11,456 nt of DNA, taken from Chloroflexota bacterium. GTDB lineage: Bacteria > Chloroflexota > UBA5177 > JANWHV01. Below the pieces are notes generated by a model. The model saw only the letters and a program-made list of their open reading frames with translations. It was not told the DNA's origin and ran no database searches. Within the stretch, counting starts at the first letter, position 1; each line of letters begins with the position of its first letter. This document shows positions 1-6,450 of this stretch, in pieces. The position numbers and the translations under genes were made by a program. The stretch covers positions 1-11,456 of the forward strand of contig JANWHO010000121.1 of the NCBI GenBank assembly GCA_025450375.1, in the 5' to 3' direction.

Positions 1-3000
1 CGCCAGATCGCGGGCAGCGTCGGGCAACCAATGGCGCCGGTGGTTCGGCGGATGATGGAAAGAGCGCTCGGGGCGACCTTTGCCGATGTGCGCGTTCACA
101 CTGGGAGCACGGCGGGCGGAGCCGCCCAGGCGTTGGGAGCGCAAGCCTTTACCATGGGAAGCGATATCTATTTTGCTTCCGGCAAGTTCGATCCAGAGGC
201 GCCCGCCGGTCTGGCTCTCCTGGCACACGAGTTGACCCATACGCGCCAACGAGCCGCCGTCCCCTTACGGAAAGCGGCTCCCGGTGCTCAGGCGCTGGGG
301 GCGGGCGAGGGCGAGCCCGCGCACCTGGAAGCGGAGGCCATGGGGACGGAGGCCGCTGTTTTGCGGGCCTTCTCGGGGCCGGCGCCGATCCCAATGCTGT
401 CCAGGATGGTTGCCGGGAACTACGAGGCGCTCGCCTCGGATCGCGAACCGGGGTCGGAAAGCATTTGGTCCGGATTCACCCAACGGCCGGCTCTGAGCGG
501 TGGCGGGGCACATCCGGCCATGGCGGAAGGCTTGGCTGCCTGGACCGCACGGGCCGCCGGCGCATCGGCCAGCCAGGGCGGCGCTTCCGTGCAGCGGCAA
601 GCCACGGTCGTGGGCTTATCCAGTTCCTCGGCCGCCGGTTCCTCAACCGCTGGTTCCTCAATCGCCGATCCGTCCCCCATTGCGGCGGCCATTCCGGCTG
701 CCGGACCAACTTCAGTAGCCCAGGGCGCCACGCTCACTTCGTCAAGCCCATCTCAGACCACCGCGCCGATTTTCGCGGTCACTCCGGCTTCCGCCCTGAG
801 CGGGCCAGCCGCCAGTGGAGCGGCAAGCGCCGCCGGGCCATCAGTGCAGCGGCAAGCGGCCACGGGTCTTCCCAGTGCCGGAGTGGCTGGCCTCGCCGGC
901 CTGCCGGTGGGGGCATCCTCGGCATTCGCGGCCCGACCGCTGGGAGAAGCTAGCGGAGTTGGTCAGTTCGTACAGCGATTCGCGACCGGCAGCACCTTGC
1001 TCGGCGATCTCGCGCGCCGGAGGGAGGCGCGGGTGTCGCCGGGGGCGATCACCTTGTCTCCGATTTTTAACCCGTCCAGCCCCGAGGGAACGCCACGAGT
1101 GCAGCGCCGGGCTTTGGCGTCCTACACCCTGGGCGCCGGGGCACCAGGGTTGGCGGCCTTCGCGGGCGGTATGGCGGCTCGGGCAGCGGAGGGATCGCGA
1201 TCCGGGTTTGCGAGCGGGCCGAGTTCCACGGCCCCTTCGGTGCAGCGAGCAGCGACCCCTGGGGCGCCAAGTCAAGCTGGGCGGGGCGAGCCGGCGGCGG
1301 CTGGGTCTCCGGCGCCAGGGATGACCGGCGGCGCTTCCGGTGTTTTTCCGATTCAACGCATGGGCTCGGTGGCGGGGACGCTGACAGCAGCATCTGGCCC
1401 GCCGCATGGTTCGGGCACGGCATCGCAGGCAACGGGATCCGCGTGGACGCATACGAGTGGCGCCCCGTCGGTTAGCAGTCCTCCGACAATCCCGATCCTG
1501 GACGGACTGGCGGCGCGCGGCTTTCAGGCCCCGGCCTTTACCGCGGGGGCCGAATCATTTTCGCTCCCCGTGCTGGCTCGCATGAGTACGGCGGAGTTCG
1601 GCTTGCTCGGCGGTTCCGCCTCATTGGGCGGTGGTGAAATGTGGACCGGGGGCGGCTCAGGCGCGTTCGCGGCACAGGGTGGGGCGGGCTGGGCCGCGGC
1701 GGGCGGGATGCTGCACCAGGTACAGCGTTCCACGCGCGGATCATCCACGCGCGGGTCAATGGATCTCGGTGCTCCAGTGGGCGCTTCTCTCCCGGCATCG
1801 GGTATGGCGATTTCGCCGGTACAGGCTACCACGGGCGGCGCTGTTCAGGGAGCGGCATTTGGCGGGTTCAACCAGCCGGCAACCTTTGGATCCAGTCCGC
1901 CGGCCAGCTTGGGGCCGGGCTGGTCGCCAAGCTTCGGGTTGGGGGCCGGCGCCACGGCATCGGTGCAACGCGCCACCGCCTATTCGGCCGCCGCGCCTGG
2001 GGTCATGTCCTGGAGTGGACAGGGCCATGGCCTGGCGGCCATGACCGGAGGTCTGGCCGCGCGGGCCCTGGGAACAGCCGTGATTCAGCGCCTGGCTAGC
2101 GGCGGATCAGTCGGATCGGTCGGATCGGAGCGATCCGCCGCCGGAGCTTTGCCGGCGGCGCGGGATATCGGCGCGATGGGTGGCGTGGCCGGAGCATTGG
2201 CGTTACAGCGGTTCACCGCCGGGGAGTCCGGCGGCGCGGCCCAGGCGGTACCCATTCTGGCCAGAATGGCCCCTGGGAGTGATGATGTCTCCACCTGGAG
2301 CGGGTCCAGGCTGGCCGGCACGCTCGCGGGCGCGGCAGGCGGCCTGGGCGGCGCGGCCAGTGGGTTGGCTTCCCAGGTCCAGCGAATGACCATGGGCGGT
2401 GAGTTCGGGGAATCGGTCGGATCTGTCCGATCCAACCGATCCGACCGATCCGACGGATTCGCGACCCTGGGGAACTGGCCGGCCCCCATGGCCATGGATG
2501 GAGGGCTGGCCAGCCGCGCCCTTGGGGCGGCCGGCGGCGTGCTTGGCCGAATCCAATTGGCAGCTGGGGCGGCGCCGGCCGTGCAGCGGCAGGCGGGGAG
2601 CACGGCCAGCCTGGTCAATCGGTTCGCCACCTCGGCCGCGATAGGCCAGGCGGCTGCCGGAGCCTCCGAGCGATGGCTGTCTACCGCGAACCTGATCCGA
2701 GGCGCTCGGGCAGGAGGAGCGGAGCTTGCCTCCGGGCCGGGCGCGGTGATGGTAAGCAGGATGTGGAGCGGGCAGCCAATGGGCGGCGCCATGACGAGCG
2801 ATCAAACGCCGGGCGCGGCGGGGCCCCTGGGTACCCCGGTTCCCGGCTTGCCCGACATGACGCAACGCGCGACGGCGGCCTCAAGCATGATGGTGTTCGG
2901 TGGTCTCGCCGAAACCGACGCCGCTCCATCGCGGACCTGGAGCGGGAGTGCTCCTACCGTACAGGTTAGCCGCGCGGTGGCGCTGCCCCCCAACATGCCT

Positions 3001-3303
3001 GCCCTGGCTCCCGCCTCGGGGCCCGTGGTGGCCCAAAGAAGCACGGCCTCGCTTGCCGCGCCTAACGGGGGATCGACTACGCTGGCCGGACGTGGGATGG
3101 TAGTGACTCCAAGCGTGCCGGTGCAGCGGGAGGTTACCGAGGCGAGCGCTCCCGCCAACGTGGCCGCGGCGCCGGTGGAATCGGGGAGTACGGTTCCCAC
3201 TGATATCGAGGCGCTGGTTGATACCGTGATTACGAGGCTCAAGCGGCAGCTCGCGCTCGACCATGAACGGGCCGGCGGATTCCGTACCAGTCTGTTGCGA
3301 TAG
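1..3303 (+). CDS. DUF4157 (eCIS core domain) protein with long VQR-repeat tail, 5' partial
   Basis: The frame is open through base 1. The ATG at 31 lies inside the conserved start of the DUF4157 domain (GQP(M/L)..VRR.ME...G..FADVRVH), so the true start is almost certainly upstream; residues here are counted from that ATG. DUF4157 covers about residues 1-75 and ends in HELTH (66-70), an HExxH zinc-protease-type motif. DUF4157 proteins are the commonest eCIS-associated family, and this one sits directly upstream of the hub genes. Residues 80-1050 are low-complexity Gly/Ala/Ser with no Cys, three Lys and four Tyr in the whole visible protein. They carry about 22 [VIL]QR-like motifs (strict copies at 187, 272, 314, 357, 404, 441, 564, 645, 685, 725, 783, 851, 1031), often about 40 residues apart, plus (L/V)(S/A)RM and WSG motifs. 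Residues 1056-1090 look like a charged helix (IEALVDTVITRLKRQLALDHER). The role is uncertain: cargo, lumen filler or length-determining protein are all possible. Confidence 0.85.
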   Translation, partial: RQIAGSVGQPMAPVVRRMMERALGATFADVRVHTGSTAGGAAQALGAQAFTMGSDIYFASGKFDPEAPAGLALLAHELTHTRQRAAVPLRKAAPGAQALGAGEGEPAHLEAEAMGTEAAVLRAFSGPAPIPMLSRMVAGNYEALASDREPGSESIWSGFTQRPALSGGGAHPAMAEGLAAWTARAAGASASQGGASVQRQATVVGLSSSSAAGSSTAGSSIADPSPIAAAIPAAGPTSVAQGATLTSSSPSQTTAPIFAVTPASALSGPAASGAASAAGPSVQRQAATGLPSAGVAGLAGLPVGASSAFAARPLGEASGVGQFVQRFATGSTLLGDLARRREARVSPGAITLSPIFNPSSPEGTPRVQRRALASYTLGAGAPGLAAFAGGMAARAAEGSRSGFASGPSSTAPSVQRAATPGAPSQAGRGEPAAAGSPAPGMTGGASGVFPIQRMGSVAGTLTAASGPPHGSGTASQATGSAWTHTSGAPSVSSPPTIPILDGLAARGFQAPAFTAGAESFSLPVLARMSTAEFGLLGGSASLGGGEMWTGGGSGAFAAQGGAGWAAAGGMLHQVQRSTRGSSTRGSMDLGAPVGASLPASGMAISPVQATTGGAVQGAAFGGFNQPATFGSSPPASLGPGWSPSFGLGAGATASVQRATAYSAAAPGVMSWSGQGHGLAAMTGGLAARALGTAVIQRLASGGSVGSVGSERSAAGALPAARDIGAMGGVAGALALQRFTAGESGGAAQAVPILARMAPGSDDVSTWSGSRLAGTLAGAAGGLGGAASGLASQVQRMTMGGEFGESVGSVRSNRSDRSDGFATLGNWPAPMAMDGGLASRALGAAGGVLGRIQLAAGAAPAVQRQAGSTASLVNRFATSAAIGQAAAGASERWLSTANLIRGARAGGAELASGPGAVMVSRMWSGQPMGGAMTSDQTPGAAGPLGTPVPGLPDMTQRATAASSMMVFGGLAETDAAPSRTWSGSAPTVQVSRAVALPPNMPALAPASGPVVAQRSTASLAAPNGGSTTLAGRGMVVTPSVPVQREVTEASAPANVAAAPVESGSTVPTDIEALVDTVITRLKRQLALDHERAGGFRTSLLR
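622..666 (+). repeat. Three in-frame 15-base units (SSSAA/GSSTA/GSSIA)
   Basis: Units at 622-636, 637-651 and 652-666 all contain the core GTTCCTC and encode a five-residue Ser/Ala unit. The second and third units share GGTTCCTCA exactly. This looks like local tandem duplication in multiples of three bases within the DUF4157 gene, in the longest stretch that lacks VQR motifs. Confidence 0.7.
1729..1758 (+). repeat. 15-base tandem duplication encoding STRGS twice
   Basis: Bases 1729-1743 and 1744-1758 agree at 14 of 15 positions (TCCACGCGCGG[A/G]TCA) and encode STRGS-STRGS directly after the VQR motif at residue 564. The near identity suggests a recent in-frame duplication. Confidence 0.85.
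2099..2141. repeat. CGGATCGGT-type repeat cluster 1 with 10-base inverted arms
   Basis: TCGGATCGG occurs twice in tandem at 2111-2128 (9-base unit, in frame, encoding GSVGSVGS with its flanks). The cluster is flanked by perfect inverted arms GCGGCGGATC (2099-2108) and GATCCGCCGC (2132-2141). Bases 2110-2128 are the exact reverse complement of 2436-2454 in cluster 2. Confidence 0.8.
2410..2460. repeat. CGGATCGGT-type repeat cluster 2 with 12-base inverted repeat
   Basis: Perfect inverted arms ATCGGTCGGATC (2412-2423) and GATCCGACCGAT (2438-2449) enclose a 14-base loop. An outer imperfect pair (2410-2420 with 2450-2460, 10 of 11) nests around them. The cluster encodes a Ser/Arg/Asp-rich stretch (GSVRSNRSDRSDG) unlike the surrounding Gly/Ala sequence. 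Bases 2436-2454 are the reverse complement of 2110-2128. Confidence 0.85.
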
Positions 3304-3330
3304 AGAAAGTCTTGGGAAGGGATCGGGACC

Positions 3331-3999
3331 ATGCCCACGCAATTGCAGAAAGCCTACATTCTCAATAATGAGACACAGGCGCAAGTGTCGTGCCTGTTCA
3401 ATCCGACCGATTATTCGTTCACCAAGGCCAATACCTGGACGGCCACCCCGCTGACTGGGGCGGACGTTCCCGCGCCTCAATTCGGTGGCGGCGGCAACTT
3501 GAAGATGACCTGTGAGCTCTTCTTCGACACCTACAAGGGCGACGAGGCGAGCATGACCGATGTACGCACCTATACCGAGAAGTTGCTCAACCTGATGAAA
3601 ATCGACCCCTCGACCTTGAACGCGGATACCAACGCCAAGAAGGGTCGCCCACCAGTCTGCACCTTCCATTGGGGCAACTATTGGAGCTTTAAGGGCGTGA
3701 TCGAGAATATCACGATCAAGTTCACCCTCTTTACCAGCCAGGGCCTGCCGGTCCGGGCCACTGCCTCGATGAGTATGCTGCAAGTGAAGGATGACGGCAC
3801 CTATCCAGCCCAGAATCCGACCTCCGGCGGGGAGGGGATGCGGGCCGCGCGTACCGTGGAATGGGGCGATACCCTCGACCTGATCGCCTTCCGCGAATAT
3901 GGAGATGCCACCAAGTGGCGGCCGCTGGCCCAAGCGAATAACCTGGAGGATCCCAGGGCCTTGCGTCCTGGCCAGAAGTTAGTGGTGCCGGATATTTAA
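3331..3999 (+). CDS. CIS tube/spike adapter with C-terminal LysM domain (Afp7/Pvc7-like)
   Basis: A 222-residue protein of the CIS tube-adapter type. The N-terminal part (about 1-165) starts MPTQLQKAYI and carries the typical 'vsClFNPTDYSFTKANTW' segment, followed by a beta-rich tube-like body. Residues 175-220 form a LysM module (VEWGDTLDLIAFREYGDATKW ending LRPGQKLVVP). In AFP and PVC particles this protein sits between the tube initiator and the spike, and the LysM part helps join hub and baseplate. The ATG is supported by GGGAAGGGA at 3313-3321. The gene lies 27 bases after the DUF4157 gene and 18 bases before the spike gene, the usual Afp7-Afp8 order. Function is inferred from family and context and is quite secure. 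Confidence 0.92.
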   Translation: MPTQLQKAYILNNETQAQVSCLFNPTDYSFTKANTWTATPLTGADVPAPQFGGGGNLKMTCELFFDTYKGDEASMTDVRTYTEKLLNLMKIDPSTLNADTNAKKGRPPVCTFHWGNYWSFKGVIENITIKFTLFTSQGLPVRATASMSMLQVKDDGTYPAQNPTSGGEGMRAARTVEWGDTLDLIAFREYGDATKWRPLAQANNLEDPRALRPGQKLVVPDI

Positions 4000-4017
4000 G
4001 CGGGAGGCCACCAGCGC

Positions 4018-5943
4018 ATGTCAGCTCCCAGCCCGCGCGACTTCTACGCAAGTTATATCATCAAGGTAGATGGATCCCCGCTGCCTGGGACCAAGGCCGA
4101 CAGTATCTTGTCGGTCGAGGTGGAGCGGAACCTGTACCTGCCCGCGTCCTTTTGCATCCGATTCTCCGATGGCGGCGTGGCGGTATCGGGCGCCAATCCA
4201 AGTCTGGCGCTGGCCAATGACACCAGTTTCGCCCAGATTGGCGCCGCGGTGGAGATTTTGGCCGGCTACGGAGAAACCCCGGCCTCGGTATTCAAGGGCG
4301 AGGTTACCTCGGTCGAGTTGGACATCTCGGGAACCGGGAACATGCCGTGCTTCCTGATCCGCGGCTACGATAAAGGACATCGCCTGCAGCGGGGACGGGT
4401 GAGCAAGACCTATCTGAACGTGAAAGACACGGATGTTGTCTCCACCATTGCCGGCGCCGCCGGGCTTTCCGCGAGTACGGACGCAACCACCGAGGTTTTC
4501 GATACGATCTCGCAGAACAACCAGACCAATTGGGAATTCCTGGCCGAGCGGGCGCAGCGGATCGGCTACGAGATGTTCGTCGACGACCGGACGCTTCATT
4601 TTCGCAAGCCGGCCCTTACCGGCAGCCCGGTGGCGACGTCTACCCTCTGGGAGGATCTGATCTGGCTCAATCTGCGCCTGACCAGCAGCGGCCAGGTGGC
4701 CACGGTCAACGTACAGGCATGGGATCCGCAGCAGAAGCAAGCGATCGTCGGTACCGCGTCCAGTCCCGATCAGCTGGTGAGTGTCAGTGACTTACAGGGG
4801 GGCAGTACGCTCAGCCAGCCCTTCGGGACCGCGAACATGGTGATCTCCAACCGACTGGTACATTCGCAGGGAGACGCCACGACTATTGCCCAGGCTACCC
4901 TCGACGAACTGACCGACAACTCCCTCCAGATTGAGGGAGAAATGAAGGGCAATCCGGCGCTGAAGCCCGGCACCCTCCTGACCCTCGCCAACCTGGGGGC
5001 TCGCTTCAACGGCAATTATTATGTCACGAGCGTCACCCACCGGGTCAGCCAGGGCGGGCAGTATACGACCCGGTTCACGGTAACCGGCCGGCGGGCCAAT
5101 ACCCTGGGCGAGTTGGTGGGAATGGCGGCGGGCGCGACCTGGAACGGGAACGGCCATGGCGCCAACCAGGCTCCGGTGATCGGCGTGGTGACCGACAATA
5201 CGGACCCGGATAAAAAGCAGGGCCGGGTCAAGGTCAAGCTCCCGTACATCGTGGGCGCCAGCGCCGAGTCGGGGGGCATCGTCACGGACTGGGCGCGGAT
5301 GGTCGTGCCGGGGGGCGGCGCGACCCGTGGAATGTACTATTTGCCCGAGGTCAACGACGAAGTGCTGGTGGCCTTCGAGCAAGGCGACATCAACCGCCCC
5401 TATATTCTGGGCGGCCTGTGGAATGGGACCGACGCTCCCCCCAAGGGGAACGACAAGGTGGCGACCGCCGCCGGGGTCAACCAGCGGATCATTCAATCGC
5501 GTACCGGCCACATTATCACCCTGGACGATACCGACGCCAAGCAAATGATCACCATTGTCACCCAGGGTGGACACAAACTAACCATGGATGACACGAGCGG
5601 CTCGCCGAATATCACGATCCTGGACAGCTCGGGGAACAACAAGATCGTGATCGACACCACCTCGAACAAGATCACGGTCACGGCCCAGGGTAATATCGAA
5701 TTGAACGCCACCCAGGATGTCAAGATCACCGGGCAGAACATTACCATGACCGCCCAGCAGGCGCTGACGGCCGAGGCCCAGGGAGGCGCGGCCACCATGA
5801 AGGGCGTGTCCACCTCGATCCAGGCCCAGGCGAGTGGCGAGATGAAGGCGAACGCGCAGATTTCCATCTCGGGCGAGGCGGGCGTGCAGATTTCCACCCC
5901 CGCCGTGGCTCAGGTGAGCGGCAACCCGATTATGCTCAATTAG
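4018..5943 (+). CDS. VgrG-like spike protein (Afp8/Pvc8-like)
   Basis: A 641-residue spike, expected to form a trimer at the centre of the baseplate. Residues about 10-370 match the gpD/gp27-like hub part. Residues about 388-470 form the gp5-type OB-fold (IGVVTDNTDPDKKQGRVKVKLPY, then WARMVVPGGGATRGMYYLPEVNDEVLVAFEQGD, ending YILGGLWNG). Residues about 485-641 are short alternating hydrophobic/polar strands rich in Thr, Asn, Gln and Gly (ITLDDT, LTMDDT, ITILD, KIVIDT, KITVTAQGNIELNA), consistent with a triple beta-helix needle. The protein ends VSGNPIMLN, a blunt end suited to a PAAR tip, and no toxic C-terminal extension is visible. The start has GGGAGG at 4002-4007. The family is secure; the exact fold of the needle is inferred. 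Confidence 0.93.
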   Translation: MSAPSPRDFYASYIIKVDGSPLPGTKADSILSVEVERNLYLPASFCIRFSDGGVAVSGANPSLALANDTSFAQIGAAVEILAGYGETPASVFKGEVTSVELDISGTGNMPCFLIRGYDKGHRLQRGRVSKTYLNVKDTDVVSTIAGAAGLSASTDATTEVFDTISQNNQTNWEFLAERAQRIGYEMFVDDRTLHFRKPALTGSPVATSTLWEDLIWLNLRLTSSGQVATVNVQAWDPQQKQAIVGTASSPDQLVSVSDLQGGSTLSQPFGTANMVISNRLVHSQGDATTIAQATLDELTDNSLQIEGEMKGNPALKPGTLLTLANLGARFNGNYYVTSVTHRVSQGGQYTTRFTVTGRRANTLGELVGMAAGATWNGNGHGANQAPVIGVVTDNTDPDKKQGRVKVKLPYIVGASAESGGIVTDWARMVVPGGGATRGMYYLPEVNDEVLVAFEQGDINRPYILGGLWNGTDAPPKGNDKVATAAGVNQRIIQSRTGHIITLDDTDAKQMITIVTQGGHKLTMDDTSGSPNITILDSSGNNKIVIDTTSNKITVTAQGNIELNATQDVKITGQNITMTAQQALTAEAQGGAATMKGVSTSIQAQASGEMKANAQISISGEAGVQISTPAVAQVSGNPIMLN

Positions 5944-5985
5944 CGGTCGCGGGTCGGGCTGGAACGCAGGGCACGATGCGAACAA

Positions 5986-5994
5986 GGGAAGGGA
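5986..5994 (+). promoter_or_regulatory. Ribosome binding site fixing the GTG start of the gp25-like gene
   Basis: GGGAAGGGA ends 10 bases before the GTG at 6005. The same purine run precedes the LysM adapter gene (3313-3321). It supports GTG 6005 over the in-frame internal ATG at 6050. The 61-base gap upstream holds no other gene or clear hairpin. Confidence 0.65.
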
Positions 5995-6004
5995 TACGGC
6001 TGGA

Positions 6005-6409
6005 GTGGCGGTAAACGACGATATCATCGGGGTGGGTTTGGGCTTCCCCATGGGGGTGGACGCCCGAGGCGGTATCCGCATGGCGCGGAGCGAGACCGAC
6101 ATCGAGGAAGCGATCCGCGTTATTCTGGGCACCGCGCGGGGGGAACGGCGCATGCGCCCTGAGTTCGGCTGCGCCATTCACGAGTACGTCTTCGCGCCCA
6201 TGGACCCCACAACCAGTGGCCTGGTCAGTTACCATGTGACCGAGGCTCTTGGCCGCTGGGAGCCGCGGATCAAGGTGGAGTCGGTGACGGCCCGCCCCGA
6301 TACGGTTTTCGACGGCTGCATGCTGGTGGAGGTGAACTACAGGATCCGCGCCACCGGCGACAAGCGCAATCTGGTCTATCCCTTCTATACGATTCCCGAA
6401 GAGCGTTAA
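6005..6409 (+). CDS. gp25-like baseplate wedge protein (Afp9-like)
   Basis: A 134-residue protein with the full gp25/GPW lysozyme-like baseplate signature: VGLGFPMGVDARGGI, ETDIEEAIRVILGTARGER, MRPEFGCAIHEYVFAP and the C-terminal ALGRWEPRIKVESV. The family has a lysozyme-like name but acts structurally: T4 gp25 and Afp9 help join the baseplate wedge to the first sheath ring. The start is GTG, chosen because an upstream ATG at 5977 is out of frame and the internal ATG at 6050 would cut the conserved GxGFP segment. Length is normal for the family. It lies between spike and wedge genes as in other CIS operons, although no PAAR gene accompanies it. Identification is secure. Confidence 0.93.
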   Translation: MAVNDDIIGVGLGFPMGVDARGGIRMARSETDIEEAIRVILGTARGERRMRPEFGCAIHEYVFAPMDPTTSGLVSYHVTEALGRWEPRIKVESVTARPDTVFDGCMLVEVNYRIRATGDKRNLVYPFYTIPEER

Positions 6410-6450
6410 ACCATGGAAAGAATCGCCCGCCGAAGAATGGAGCATTCTCG

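Larger units (their letters stand above)
589..3135 (+). repeat. Degenerate VQR peptide repeat array inside the DUF4157 gene
   Basis: About 22 motifs of the form [V/I/L/A/T][Q/A/S/N]R, mostly followed by a short (Q/F/M/R/S)(A/T) step, recur from residue 187 to 1034. Thirteen are strict [VIL]QR. Common spacings are 35-49 residues, for example 272-314-357-404-441 and 645-685-725. The base sequence GTGCAGCGGCA(A/G)GC is kept almost exactly at 589, 844 and 2581, while other copies have diverged. A GG(L/M)A(A/S)R(A)LG motif precedes some copies (residues 674 and 824). The array is seen directly; its function is unknown. Confidence 0.75.

Noticed and set aside
31..33. ATG 31 as the true start of the DUF4157 gene
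   Set aside because: The conserved domain already begins before it (GQP at bases 22-30), the frame is open to base 1, and no good ribosome binding site precedes the ATG.
465..953. Plus-strand overlapping frames inside the DUF4157 gene (also 815-1324, 1641-2099)
   Set aside because: They are Arg/Pro-rich out-of-frame readings of the Gly/Ala/Ser repeat gene with no recognisable domain; the repeat motifs are coherent only in the main frame.
2881..3933. Long minus-strand open frame of 350 codons
   Set aside because: It lies opposite the DUF4157 and LysM adapter genes, has no family features and is a typical antisense shadow in GC-rich DNA. The same applies to the minus-strand frames at 7384-8286, 4792-5574 and 4021-4740.
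5500..5940. Possible toxin or effector extension at the spike C-terminus
   Set aside because: The region is made of short beta-strand repeats typical of the needle, ends in a blunt tip and has no catalytic motif.
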